Shown one piece after another: positions 39,140 to 48,002 of a stretch of 64,000 nucleotides of DNA. Origin of the DNA: Streptococcus oriscaviae (GTDB lineage: Bacteria > Bacillota > Bacilli > Lactobacillales > Streptococcaceae). Location of the stretch: NCBI RefSeq assembly GCF_018137985.1, contig NZ_CP073084.1, positions 372,001-436,000 of the forward strand, read 5' to 3'. The translations under genes and the position numbers were made by a program. The notes below the pieces were generated by a model. It saw only the letters and a program-made list of their open reading frames with translations, did not search any database and was not told the origin of the DNA. The first letter of the stretch is position 1, and each line of letters starts with the position of its first letter.

Positions 39140-39841
39140 ATGACTTCGCGACAACAAGTTACACACCTAAAATGGTTCGACATACTCATCCTAACAGTTA
39201 TCATGTTTGGTGAAGGTATCTTCAATTCCACAATGCAGTACTTGGCCCTTCAACATCAAACAAGAACAATCGAAGAGAATCTTACTTTTTCCACCTTTGC
39301 AAACTACCAAGCACTTGCCATGCAGCTGGTTTGGCTATCTTTTGCCATCTTCTATCTGGTATTTAGGAACTTTGATTTTTCGGTTATAAAACAGAAGATT
39401 AAACTGACTCCCTGGCTGCCTCTGCAAACCATAGGATTCTTTTTAATCGCAGCTCTAGCCATGGACATCTACTACTATCTGACTTATCAGTTGACCCTAT
39501 TTCCAGTACCATCCATGTTTCAGTTGCTGCCAAATATCGATTTGTCCTTGCTCCTCTACTCACTTTTAAACGGATTTTACGAAGAGGTCTTTTTCTTAGG
39601 TATCTGTCTTGCCGTCAAGCCTGAATACACCAAGTGGGCATTTCTTTATTCACTCTTGGTTCGCATCAGTTTTCATACCTATCAAGGGATTGGAGCAGCC
39701 CTGGGAATCGGATTGGTTTTGGGAACCGTCTTTTACTTGATTTATAAACACCTCAAACCTCAAAACCTTCTTCCCTTCTTTCTAGCCCATGCCATAGCTG
39801 ATGTCATCGGACTAACTATTCTCTCTTACATCTTATACTAA
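39140..39841 (+). CDS. CPBP-family intramembrane protease-like protein
   Basis: A 233-residue integral membrane protein with about seven hydrophobic segments. It carries the CPBP (Abi) motifs: E148/E149 in FYEEVFFLG, SFHTYQG near residue 178 and LAHAIADV near the end. These form the putative glutamate/histidine metal site of type II CAAX-prenyl-protease-like enzymes, often tied to bacteriocin self-immunity or surface-protein processing. The ATG has AGAAAGGA upstream. The gene is followed 26 bp later by a PrsW-like gene in the same direction. Confidence 0.83.
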   Translation: MTSRQQVTHLKWFDILILTVIMFGEGIFNSTMQYLALQHQTRTIEENLTFSTFANYQALAMQLVWLSFAIFYLVFRNFDFSVIKQKIKLTPWLPLQTIGFFLIAALAMDIYYYLTYQLTLFPVPSMFQLLPNIDLSLLLYSLLNGFYEEVFFLGICLAVKPEYTKWAFLYSLLVRISFHTYQGIGAALGIGLVLGTVFYLIYKHLKPQNLLPFFLAHAIADVIGLTILSYILY

Positions 39842-39867
39842 TCAGAACAACTTAGAAAAGGAAAACA

Positions 39868-40701
39868 ATGAAAAAATTATTTACTAAATACAAGTCTTAC
39901 TTCTTCATCCTACTAGCAACTGTTGGTTTCTTTGTCGGCTGCCAGAATCTCTTTGAAACCTTTGGCTCTCCTGAAGGCAATGAAGCCAAATACCCTCTTT
40001 TCTTACTAACTATTTCTCTAGTAACAATCTATATGCTGCCAATGCTTGTCTTCATTCGTTACTTGGCAAAGCGGTACTCCATTTCTCAGTCACTTATCAA
40101 CCTGAGTTGGTTGCTAGGCTTGACAGCTAATTTTGCCTTTTCAGAAATAGGGCATGAAATCGTTGGTTACTTCTGGCTTCATATCATCAAAGCTGATGAA
40201 CAATTTCTCAATGATTGGGGAGCAGCTGTTTCTGCGCCTTTTGCTGAAGAAATCGCAAAAGGGATTGTCGTGCTGTTGGTTCTGGCTATCCTAAGCAAAT
40301 GGAGTCTGAAAAATGCCTTGGTTAGCGGAATGATTGTCGGACTGAGTTTTCAGGTTATCGAAGATTGCATCTATGTCTTCAACGATATGTTCAAACAAAA
40401 CGTGGATGGTTTTGTGACTATTTTGGAACGGATTAGCCAGGCTGGAGCTAGTCACTGGACTTTCACAGCTTTGTTCGGGGTAGGTGCCGCTACTTTATTC
40501 ATCAAGAACAGCGGTCTGAGCAAGATTCGGAGCTTCCTCTTCTTGTTCGCAAGCATCTTCCTTCACTTCCTGTACAACTCACCTTTTAATGTAGGCTCTG
40601 TTACACTTGCTCTCATGGTATTGAACTTCACCTGCTTCCTAATCGCCTTCAAATCCGTAGACAGCCTGACTCTTTCAAAAGAAAGCAACTCACTAGCATA
40701 G
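39868..40701 (+). CDS. PrsW-like intramembrane metalloprotease, copy 1
   Basis: A 277-residue polytopic membrane protein with PrsW motifs: E127/E128 in PFAEEIAKG, SFQVIEDCIYVF, GASHWTFTA and HFLYNSPF. PrsW proteins cleave membrane substrates such as anti-sigma factors. No sigma/anti-sigma pair is visible nearby. ATG is preceded by AAAAGGA. It is clearly paralogous to the gene at 40936 and is followed by a strong terminator. Confidence 0.84.
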   Translation: MKKLFTKYKSYFFILLATVGFFVGCQNLFETFGSPEGNEAKYPLFLLTISLVTIYMLPMLVFIRYLAKRYSISQSLINLSWLLGLTANFAFSEIGHEIVGYFWLHIIKADEQFLNDWGAAVSAPFAEEIAKGIVVLLVLAILSKWSLKNALVSGMIVGLSFQVIEDCIYVFNDMFKQNVDGFVTILERISQAGASHWTFTALFGVGAATLFIKNSGLSKIRSFLFLFASIFLHFLYNSPFNVGSVTLALMVLNFTCFLIAFKSVDSLTLSKESNSLA

Positions 40702-40715
40702 GAACATCCTCCTTT

Positions 40716-40741
40716 CTCCGCTCAAAAGAGCGGAGTTTTTT
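40716..40741 (+). terminator. Terminator after PrsW-like copy 1
   Basis: CTCCGCTC-aaaa-GAGCGGAG followed by TTTTTT, 15 bp after the stop. Confidence 0.93.
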
Positions 40742-40906
40742 GTAGGTAAAAAAGTGTTTTGGCAAAAAACCTCAAACGTTAACATCTCCAGCCACAAAAA
40801 CAGAGAAAAAATAAATAGACTTGAGAGAATAGGTAGATATATTTGATAGACTAAAAACAGAAAATAAAAAATTAAGTTTCCACTAAATTTTTAAAGGAAC
40901 GTTTTT

Positions 40907-40939
40907 ATGAAACCCAATTCTTTGAGAAGCACAAGATGA
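40907..40939 (+). other. 10-codon ORF overlapping the second PrsW start
   Basis: AAAGGAACG precedes an ATG at 40907 that encodes MKPNSLRSTR and stops at TGA 40937-40939, overlapping the next ATG as ATGA. The peptide lines up with the missing N-terminus of PrsW-like copy 2 when compared with copy 1. The distance to the next ATG is 29 bp, one short of 30. It is therefore either a coupled leader peptide or the remains of a frameshifted start. Confidence 0.5.
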
Positions 40940-41754
40940 AGTTGATTATTTTTCTAGCTGTATGGGGATTTTTTTCTGGTTGCAAGATCTTACTGACCTT
41001 TTTTGGTAAGCCAAATGGGCTCGAAGCAAAATACCCTCTTTTCTTTCTGACCATTTCATTGGTTGCCCTCTATGTCATCCCCATGATTTTTCTTATCCGT
41101 TATCTAGCAAAACGCTTTGATATTTCAAAAAAGGTTGTTCATCTTAGCTGGGTTTTAGGAATAACAGCTAGTTACTACTTCTCTGGTATTGGACAAACGC
41201 TTTTAGGAGCTTTTTGGTTGTTGGTGGTCAAGCCACCTCAATCCTTCATTGATGCCTGGGGAGCCGCTGTCACCGCCCCCATCCATGAAGAAGTTGGAAA
41301 AGGTCTGGTTGTTCTTCTGGTACTCCTCTTGTTCAAACAGCTCAATCTGAAGAATGCCTTGGTCAGTGGTCTGATTGTTGGCCTGAGTTTTCAAGTGGTT
41401 GAAGATTGTGTCTACACTTTCCAGCAAATATTCACTGCTAAAACAGATGGTTTTGCAACCCTTATTGAACGAATTGTCCACGCTGGTGGTACTCACTGGA
41501 CCTTCTCCCTTGTCTTTGCCGTCGGTATGGTTGCCCTCATTTCCAAAAACAGGGGCATGACAAAAACGCAGGGGCTCTTCTGGCTCTCAATGGCAGTCCT
41601 TGCCCATTTTCTCTTAAATACTCCTTTCAATGCTGGCCTCACTTCCGACACGGCCGAAGTAACCATTCTCATGCTTTGTTTCAACCTCTGCTTGGCACTT
41701 GCAGCATTCAAATCCGTAGATAGGATTGAAAACAATATAGAAAAATCCGCCTAG
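40936..41754 (+). CDS. PrsW-like intramembrane metalloprotease, copy 2
   Basis: A 272-residue paralogue of the upstream gene with the same motifs: E118/E119 in PIHEEVGKG, SFQVVEDCVYTF, GGTHWTFSL and HFLLNTPF. Membrane location and a zinc site are expected from the family. The N-terminus is shorter than in copy 1 by about ten residues. The ATG at 40936 has no good ribosome site of its own and overlaps the stop of a 10-codon ORF that does, so translation probably depends on coupling. The two paralogues are separated by a terminator and about 230 bp. Confidence 0.82.
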   Translation: MKLIIFLAVWGFFSGCKILLTFFGKPNGLEAKYPLFFLTISLVALYVIPMIFLIRYLAKRFDISKKVVHLSWVLGITASYYFSGIGQTLLGAFWLLVVKPPQSFIDAWGAAVTAPIHEEVGKGLVVLLVLLLFKQLNLKNALVSGLIVGLSFQVVEDCVYTFQQIFTAKTDGFATLIERIVHAGGTHWTFSLVFAVGMVALISKNRGMTKTQGLFWLSMAVLAHFLLNTPFNAGLTSDTAEVTILMLCFNLCLALAAFKSVDRIENNIEKSA

Positions 41755-41768
41755 GAGCGGATTTTTTC
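41744..41768 (+). terminator. Terminator after PrsW-like copy 2
   Basis: AATCCGC-ctagga-GCGGATT followed by TTTTT. The first arm overlaps the stop codon. On the other strand the same stem lies just after the fhs stop. Confidence 0.82.
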
Positions 41769-41778
41769 TGTGTTATTC

Positions 41779-43449
41779 TTAAAACAGACCAACAGCATTT
41801 CCATCAGCATCCACATCCATGTTGAGGGCTGCTGGGGCTTTTGGCAGACCAGGCATGGTCATAACCTCACCAGTGAGGGCGACAATGAAGCCAGCACCAA
41901 GTTTTGGTACAAATTCACGGACAGTAATGTCAAAACCAGTTGGTGCACCAAGAGCGAATGGATCATCTGAGAAACTGTACTGAGTTTTAGCCATGCAGAC
42001 TGGCAATTTGTCCCAACCATTTTTTGCAAATTCAGCCAATTGTGTACGGGCTTTTTTCTCAAAGACAACACCTTGACCGCCGTAAATGTTGGTAACAATC
42101 TTAGTCACCTTCTCCTCAAGACTGTCTTCCTCAGAATAGAGGCGCTTGTAGGTAGACGGCTGTTGCTCAATCGTTGCAACAAGTGTTTCAGCCAAGTCAA
42201 CACCACCAGCTGCACCGTTTGCCCAAACGCTAGCTAGTTCAACAGGTACACCTATTTCTTGGCAAAGTTCCTTGAGGGCAGCAATTTCATCAGCAGTATC
42301 TGAAACAAACTCATTGATGGCAACCACTGCTGGAATACCGTACTGCTGGACGTTTTCCACGTGACGTTTGAGATTGGCAAAACCAGCTTTGACCGCCTCT
42401 ACATTTTCGATAGCAAGGTCAGACTTGGCAACGCCGCCGTGCATCTTGAGGGCACGAAGGGTCGCAACAATCACAACTGCGTCTGGTGCCTTAGGCAGAT
42501 TTGGAACCTTTATATCCAAGAATTTCTCTGCCCCAAGATCTGCACCGAAACCAGCTTCTGTCACAGTATAATCTGCCAAGCGCAGGGCTGTTGACGTCGC
42601 AAGAACAGAGTTACAACCGTGGGCGATATTGGCAAATGGTCCACCATGAACAAATGCGGGAGTTCCGTAGATGGTCTGGACTAGGTTTGGCTTAATCGCA
42701 TCTTTGAGAATCAGAGTCAAGGCCCCTTCAACCGCCAAATCACGCACATAAACAGGACTGCGGTCGAAACGGTACCCAATAACAATATTTGCCAAGCGCT
42801 CTTTCAAGTCAGAAATATCTGTGGCAAGGCAAAGGATGGCCATGATTTCAGAAGCAACGGTAATATCAAATCCATCTTCACGAGGAACTCCATTCAAGGG
42901 CCCGCCTAAGCCAACTGTTACCTTACGAAGGGCACGATCGTTAAGGTCAACCACCCGTTTCCAAATGATGCGACGCTGATCAATACCGATAGTATTGCCT
43001 TGGTGGATGTGGTTGTCAATCAGAGCTGACAGGGCATTATTGGCCGTTGTGATGGCATGCATATCGCCAGTGAAATGCAGGTTGATGTCTTCCATTGGGA
43101 GAACCTGTGCATAGCCTCCACCAGCAGCTCCCCCTTTGATTCCCATAACAGGACCAAGAGAAGGCTCACGCAAGGCAATCATGGTCTTTTTGCCAATCTT
43201 GCTGAGGGCATCTGCCAGACCGATTGTGATAGTGGATTTTCCTTCACCAGCAGGAGTTGGATTGATGGCTGTTACCAAGATTAGTTTTCCTGGATCTTGA
43301 TGTTTGACAGCATTGATTTTTTCAAAAGAAAGCTTGGCTTTATATTTCCCATAAAGCTCTATGTCGTCAAAGCTGATTCCCACTTTTTCTACAACTTCAG
43401 TGATTGGCTTTAGGGCGATACTCTGTGCAATTTCAATATCTGTTTTCAT
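41779..43449 (-). CDS. fhs: Formate-tetrahydrofolate ligase
   Basis: ATP-dependent synthesis of 10-formyl-tetrahydrofolate from formate, feeding purine and fMet-tRNA synthesis. It has 556 residues, the family length. P-loop [15 protein letters not shown] near residue 65, then [20 protein letters not shown] and the conserved [16 protein letters not shown] follows GAGGAG. It stands alone between terminators. Confidence 0.97.
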   Translation of the reverse strand: MKTDIEIAQSIALKPITEVVEKVGISFDDIELYGKYKAKLSFEKINAVKHQDPGKLILVTAINPTPAGEGKSTITIGLADALSKIGKKTMIALREPSLGPVMGIKGGAAGGGYAQVLPMEDINLHFTGDMHAITTANNALSALIDNHIHQGNTIGIDQRRIIWKRVVDLNDRALRKVTVGLGGPLNGVPREDGFDITVASEIMAILCLATDISDLKERLANIVIGYRFDRSPVYVRDLAVEGALTLILKDAIKPNLVQTIYGTPAFVHGGPFANIAHGCNSVLATSTALRLADYTVTEAGFGADLGAEKFLDIKVPNLPKAPDAVVIVATLRALKMHGGVAKSDLAIENVEAVKAGFANLKRHVENVQQYGIPAVVAINEFVSDTADEIAALKELCQEIGVPVELASVWANGAAGGVDLAETLVATIEQQPSTYKRLYSEEDSLEEKVTKIVTNIYGGQGVVFEKKARTQLAEFAKNGWDKLPVCMAKTQYSFSDDPFALGAPTGFDITVREFVPKLGAGFIVALTGEVMTMPGLPKAPAALNMDVDADGNAVGLF

Positions 43450-43478
43450 GAAAGCTCCTCATATTTTAAGATAAAACT

Positions 43479-43487
43479 ATTATACCA
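43479..43487 (-). promoter_or_regulatory. Extended -10 promoter of fhs
   Basis: Minus-strand TGGTATAAT (TATAAT at 43479-43484), 30 bp before the fhs ATG. The -35 is poor. Confidence 0.65.
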
Positions 43488-43616
43488 AATCTAGGACTCA
43501 AAATCATATTATTTTATTCTACTTCTGATTTAACGTACGGATTTTTTGATTTTATAAGATGAACTTATATTCCATTTCGCAAGCTTCAATAGAAATTTCA
43601 TTTTGAAAACTTTACG

Positions 43617-43639
43617 AAAAATGGAAAATCTAGTACAAT
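43617..43639 (+). promoter_or_regulatory. Promoter directly abutting coaB
   Basis: TACAAT (43634-43639) lies about 17 bp downstream of TTTACG. The predicted transcription start falls at or next to the ATG at 43646, leaving no room for a ribosome-binding site. Confidence 0.55.
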
Positions 43640-43645
43640 ATGAAC

Positions 43646-44335
43646 ATGAAAATATTGATTACATCCGGCGGAACCAGTGAAGCCATCGATCAGGTTCGCT
43701 CCATTACCAATCACGCATCTGGACACCTAGGAAAAATCATTGCAGAAGCCTGTCTAGCCAAGGGCTATGAAGTCACTTTGGTTACAACCAAGAATGCTGT
43801 CAAACCTGCTAGCCACGCTCGTTTAAACCTAGTAGAAATCAGCAACGTTGCCAGTCTTCAAGCAAGTCTAGAACCCTTGGTAAAAAACCACCAGGTTCTC
43901 ATCCATAGCATGGCGGTTTCTGACTATACCCCTGTTTATATGACTGGACTAGAGGAAGTCAAACAGGCTGAGGCGATTGAGGATTTGCTGCAAAAAACCA
44001 ATTCGGAAAACAAAATTTCGTCCAAAGATGATTTCCAAGTTCTCTTCCTGAAAAAGACACCAAAGGTCATTTCCCAAGTAAAAGAGTGGAATCCGAACAT
44101 TCAACTCATCGGATTCAAACTCTTGGTCGGTGTGCCAAAGGAAGAGCTGTTTGCTGTTGCCCGCGACAGTATCCGACGAAATCAGGCAGATTATATTCTC
44201 GCCAATGACCTAACAGAAATCACCGCAGACCAGCATAAGGCCTATCTGCTTGATTTAAAAGAGGAATACCCTGCCTCTACCAAGCAAGAAATCGCCCAGC
44301 TTATCTTAGAAAAAATTGCAGAAAAAGGAGAATGA
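43646..44335 (+). CDS. coaB: Phosphopantothenate-cysteine ligase CoaB
   Basis: Couples 4'-phosphopantothenate to cysteine in coenzyme A synthesis. In streptococci CoaB and CoaC are separate proteins. It has 229 residues from ATG 43646 (MKILITSGGTSEAIDQVRSI). An ATG at 43640 would add two residues but touches the -10 element. Features are the nucleotide loop ITSGGTSEAID, HSMAVSDYTP and IGFKLL. No ribosome site is present, so a leaderless message is likely. It is followed 1 bp later by coaC. Confidence 0.93.
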   Translation: MKILITSGGTSEAIDQVRSITNHASGHLGKIIAEACLAKGYEVTLVTTKNAVKPASHARLNLVEISNVASLQASLEPLVKNHQVLIHSMAVSDYTPVYMTGLEEVKQAEAIEDLLQKTNSENKISSKDDFQVLFLKKTPKVISQVKEWNPNIQLIGFKLLVGVPKEELFAVARDSIRRNQADYILANDLTEITADQHKAYLLDLKEEYPASTKQEIAQLILEKIAEKGE

Positions 44336-44336
44336 C

Positions 44337-44882
44337 ATGGCAAACATTACGCTCGCTGTAACAGGATCTATCTCTGCCTATAAGGCTGCGGACTTGACCA
44401 GCCAGCTGACCAAGTTGGGCCACAATGTTACTGTGCTCATGACCCGTTCAGCTACTGAGTTTATTGCACCGCTGACCTTTCAGGCTCTGTCGAAAAATAT
44501 AGTCCACCTCGATATCATGGTGGAAGAAGATCCTACTTCCATCAAGCATATTGACATCGCCAAGACAACTGACCTCTTCTTGGTCGCGCCTGCTTCTGCC
44601 AATACCTTAGCAAAATTAGCAAACGGTTTGGCGGACGACATTGTTTCTGCAGTTGCTTTGGCCCTGCCAATCGGTGTTCCAAAATTGATTGCGCCAGCCA
44701 TGAATACCAACATGTATCTCAATCCAGCTACCCAGAATAATCTCGAAAAACTAGCTCGTTACGATTATCAGGAAATCAAGCCACGCGAGGCACTTCTCGC
44801 CTGCGGTGACTTTGGAACTGGTGCCCTTGCTGAAATTGATGCCATCTTAGAGAAAGTGAGTAAAACCCTTCATGAAGTCTAA
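44337..44882 (+). CDS. coaC: Phosphopantothenoylcysteine decarboxylase CoaC
   Basis: FMN-dependent decarboxylation giving 4'-phosphopantetheine. It has 181 residues: ITLAVTGSISAYKAADL with the flavoprotein start, APASANTLAKLANGLADD, and the substrate-clamp PAMNTNMYLNP. ATG 44337 follows AAAGGAG at the end of coaB. An in-frame TTG at 44316 was rejected. It overlaps the next gene by 11 bp. Confidence 0.95.
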   Translation: MANITLAVTGSISAYKAADLTSQLTKLGHNVTVLMTRSATEFIAPLTFQALSKNIVHLDIMVEEDPTSIKHIDIAKTTDLFLVAPASANTLAKLANGLADDIVSAVALALPIGVPKLIAPAMNTNMYLNPATQNNLEKLARYDYQEIKPREALLACGDFGTGALAEIDAILEKVSKTLHEV

Positions 44883-45441
44883 AAAATCCAACCAAATTGC
44901 TACAATTGCCATCTTCTTTGCCGTCATGATTGTCCTCAATGTTCTGAGTTCCATCATCTTTAATATCTTGCCGGTACCTATTAAACCAACTATCGTCCAC
45001 ATTCCTGTTATCATCGCTTCCATTATCTACGGTCCCCGTGTTGGAGCTAGCTTGGGCGCTTTGATGGGTATTATGAGTATCACCCACAACACCATCATCC
45101 TGTTGCCGACCAGCTACCTTTTCTCTCCCTTTGTTGAGAATGGTAATATTTACTCCGTCATCATCGCAGTGGTGCCGCGTATCCTTATCGGAATCACCCC
45201 GTATTTTGTATACAAATGGATGAAAAATCGCACCGGCTTACTTCTTGCTGGAGCGATCGGTTCAATGACCAATACTGTTTTTGTTCTAGGCGGTATCTTC
45301 TTCCTCTTCTCTTCTGTCTTTGAAGGAAACATTCAGGCTATGCTGGCAACCGTTTTGGGAACCAATTCTATCGCAGAAATGATAATATCTGCTGTTTTAA
45401 CTGCAGCCCTTGTTCCAACTTTACAGAAAGTAAAAAAATAA
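44872..45441 (+). CDS. panT: ECF transporter S component, probable pantothenate uptake
   Basis: A 189-residue membrane protein with about six hydrophobic segments, typical of substrate-binding S components that share an ECF energising module encoded elsewhere. Position directly after coaB-coaC, with overlap, points to pantothenate or a related CoA precursor. That substrate is inferred from context. The sequence pattern NVLSSIIFNILPVPIKPTIV and YGPRVGASLGALMG is in line with the family. A terminator follows. Confidence 0.83.
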   Translation: MKSKKSNQIATIAIFFAVMIVLNVLSSIIFNILPVPIKPTIVHIPVIIASIIYGPRVGASLGALMGIMSITHNTIILLPTSYLFSPFVENGNIYSVIIAVVPRILIGITPYFVYKWMKNRTGLLLAGAIGSMTNTVFVLGGIFFLFSSVFEGNIQAMLATVLGTNSIAEMIISAVLTAALVPTLQKVKK

Positions 45442-45450
45442 ATATCAGAA

Positions 45451-45478
45451 AATCATGTGAAAGCATGATTTTTCTTTT
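45451..45478 (+). terminator. Terminator after the coaBC-panT operon
   Basis: AATCATG-tgaaag-CATGATT followed by TTTCTTTT, 9 bp after the stop. Confidence 0.8.
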
Positions 45479-45484
45479 CAAAAA

Positions 45485-45493
45485 TGATATAAT
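45485..45493 (+). promoter_or_regulatory. Extended -10 promoter of pgm
   Basis: TGATATAAT with TATAAT at 45488-45493. AAAGGAGA lies further on, 40 bp upstream of the ATG region. The -35 is overlapped by the preceding terminator. Confidence 0.68.
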
Positions 45494-45532
45494 GAAAGCG
45501 ATTCAAAAATAAAATAAAAGGAGATCTCTTAG

Positions 45533-47251
45533 ATGACTTATCAAGAAACCTACCAAACATGGCTCGACTATGCGGAACTTCCTGCTTATTTGCGCGAAGA
45601 CCTCCTAGCGATGGATGAAAAGACAAAAGAAGATGCCTTCTATACTACACTCGAATTTGGTACTGCAGGTATGCGTGGCTATATTGGTGCAGGTACAAAC
45701 CGTATCAATATTTACGTTGTTCGTCAGGCTACTGAAGGTTTGGCAAAACTTGTTGAATCTAAGGGTGACGAAGCGAAGAAACGCGGCGTTGCCATCGCCT
45801 ACGACTCTCGCCACTTCTCTCCAGAATTCGCTTTTGAATCGGCACAAGTTCTGGCAGCCCACGGCATCAAATCCTATGTATTTGAAAGCCTTCGTCCGAC
45901 TCCTGAGTTGTCATTTGCTGTTCGTCACTACAATGCTATCGCAGGTATTATGGTAACAGCCAGCCACAACCCGAAAGAGTTCAACGGTTATAAGGTCTAT
46001 GGTGAAGATGGCGGTCAAATGCCACCAGCAGATGCGGATGCACTGACTGACTTCATCCGTGCCATCGACAACCCATTCGCTGTGAAATTGGCAGACCTTG
46101 AAGAAAGCAAGGCAACTGGCCTTGTCACTGTATTGGGCGAAGAAACAGATGCTAAGTACCTAGAAGAACTCAAGGATTTGACCATCAATCCAAAATTGAT
46201 TGAAGAATACGGCAAAGACATGAAGATTGTCTATACACCGCTTCATGGTACGGGTGAAATGCTAGCACGCCGTGCGCTTGCTCAAGCTGGCTTTGAATCT
46301 GTTCAGGTTGTTGAAAGCCAAGCAACACCAGATCCAGACTTCTCTACCGTTTCCTCTCCAAACCCAGAAAGCCAGGCTGCCTTTGCCCTTGCTGAAGAAT
46401 TGGGTCGCCAAGTTGATGCGGATGTTCTTCTTGCGACCGACCCAGATGCAGACCGTGTAGGGGTTGAAGTTCGTCAAGCTGACGGTTCTTACTGGAACTT
46501 GTCTGGTAACCAAATTGGTGCCATCATTGCTAAGTACATTCTTGAAGCCCACAAGCAAGCTGGAACCCTTCCAGAAAATGCCGCTCTTGCTAAGTCTATC
46601 GTTTCTACTGAATTGGTTACTAAGATTGCTGAAAGCTACGGTGCAACCATGTTCAACGTTTTGACTGGTTTCAAGTTCATCGCAGAAAAAATTCAAGAGT
46701 TTGAAGAAAAACACAACCATACCTATATGTTTGGTTTTGAAGAAAGCTTCGGCTACTTGATTAAACCATTCGTTCGTGACAAGGATGCAATTCAGGCTGT
46801 TCTTATGGTAGCTGAAATTGCTGCCTACTACCGTTCACGCGGTTTGACTTTGGCAGATGGTATCGATGAAATCTTCAAAGAATATGGTTACTTCGCTGAA
46901 AAGACCATCTCCGTTACCCTTTCAGGTAAAGATGGGGCAGCACAAATCAAGGCTATCATGGCCAAATTCCGTGAGAATGCTCCTAAACAATTCAATGCGA
47001 CAGACATCGCGGTCTTTGAAGACTTTGTCCTTCAAACCAAGACTGATAAAGATGGTAATGTAACTACTCTTACAACACCGCCATCTGACGTACTGAAATA
47101 CACCTTGGCTGATGATTCTTGGTTCGCTGTTCGTCCTTCTGGTACAGAACCAAAAATCAAGTTCTACATTGCAACAGTTGGTGAAACACTTGCTGAAGCG
47201 GAAGAAAAAATTGCCAATATTGAAAAAGAAATCAACGAATTTGTTGGATAA
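45533..47251 (+). CDS. pgm: Phosphoglucomutase / phosphomannomutase
   Basis: Interconverts glucose-1-phosphate and glucose-6-phosphate for nucleotide-sugar supply, including UDP-glucose used by the glycan genes of this window. It has 572 residues, with the four domain motifs in order: catalytic S144 in TASHNPKEFNG, metal-binding DPDADRVG (about residue 303), sugar-binding EESFGY, and phosphate-binding RPSGTEPKIK. ATG follows AAAGGAG. It is a single-gene unit with its own promoter and terminator. Confidence 0.96.
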   Translation: MTYQETYQTWLDYAELPAYLREDLLAMDEKTKEDAFYTTLEFGTAGMRGYIGAGTNRINIYVVRQATEGLAKLVESKGDEAKKRGVAIAYDSRHFSPEFAFESAQVLAAHGIKSYVFESLRPTPELSFAVRHYNAIAGIMVTASHNPKEFNGYKVYGEDGGQMPPADADALTDFIRAIDNPFAVKLADLEESKATGLVTVLGEETDAKYLEELKDLTINPKLIEEYGKDMKIVYTPLHGTGEMLARRALAQAGFESVQVVESQATPDPDFSTVSSPNPESQAAFALAEELGRQVDADVLLATDPDADRVGVEVRQADGSYWNLSGNQIGAIIAKYILEAHKQAGTLPENAALAKSIVSTELVTKIAESYGATMFNVLTGFKFIAEKIQEFEEKHNHTYMFGFEESFGYLIKPFVRDKDAIQAVLMVAEIAAYYRSRGLTLADGIDEIFKEYGYFAEKTISVTLSGKDGAAQIKAIMAKFRENAPKQFNATDIAVFEDFVLQTKTDKDGNVTTLTTPPSDVLKYTLADDSWFAVRPSGTEPKIKFYIATVGETLAEAEEKIANIEKEINEFVG

Positions 47252-47258
47252 GCATAAA

Positions 47259-47293
47259 AAGAAACAGAGTTGCCGATGCAGCTCTGTTTCTTT
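47259..47293. terminator. Bidirectional terminator between pgm and a convergent gene
   Basis: AAAGAAACAGAG-TGC and GCA-CTCTGTTTCTTT form a long stem with A-runs and T-runs on both sides. Confidence 0.85.
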
Positions 47294-47296
47294 GGT

Positions 47297-48002
47297 TCAT
47301 CTTTTTCTCATCATATCCAAGTCATATCCAATTTGCCAAAATCCCATATCCAGTAATTTCATTTGAGGATAGAGAACACCCTCTATGGTCATCTCCTTAC
47401 GACGAAGTTCCAACCTTGCAGCATGTTCTTCATAAAACTCAGCCAATTGGAGCAACGAGCGCTTGCCAAAAGTTCCACTGGCAACTTTTTGTTGACGGAT
47501 TCCAGAAACAAAATACCTATCGTAGGCTGGAACACATCCCAAAGTCCCCATCAAGATTTTCGTGATAAGGGTATCAGATACTTGGTTTTTTTAACTCCTG
47601 ACCCCTTACTTCTTTTCGTATCTTATCGTAATAATCTCGCATAAACCATTCAAGTTCAGCAAGTAATTGCTGATTTGACTTCTTTGGCAATTGGTCACAT
47701 GTTATCCCCATCAGAGGTTTATACTTAGCTTGCAGTAATTCTTTAACAACGGGAAGATGAACCGTGTAATCTTTTTGCAAAAGAAAGGATGAGCCACGAT
47801 ACATCCCCCAACTTGCCAGATAGAAAGACAAATGAAGACTCAGCAGTTCATTATCTCGGTTTTCGTCTTGATGAGCAGCAAAGAAGTTTGCATAACAATG
47901 CTCCCAAGAACGATAACGTGCTTGCTCATCTTGTCTTAAATCATGGTAAAAATCCATGATAGCTTTTTCAACAATTTCTATTGTTATACCTTTTTCCACC
48001 AT
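47297..48002 (-). pseudogene. Frameshifted hypothetical gene
   Basis: Unrecognised family. Two adjacent minus-strand frames join into one protein of about 235 residues if one A is removed from the A7 run at 47587-47593. The reading then continues EVRGQELKNQVSDTLITKILMGTLGCVPAYDRYF. The first part (ATG 48002, MVEKGITIEIVEKAIMDFYH) includes WEHCYANFFAAHQDE and LHLSFYLASWGMYRGSSFLL. The second ends MGFWQIGYDLDMMRKR. No signal or membrane segment is seen. Either a genuine frameshift or a homopolymer sequencing error. Confidence 0.75.
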
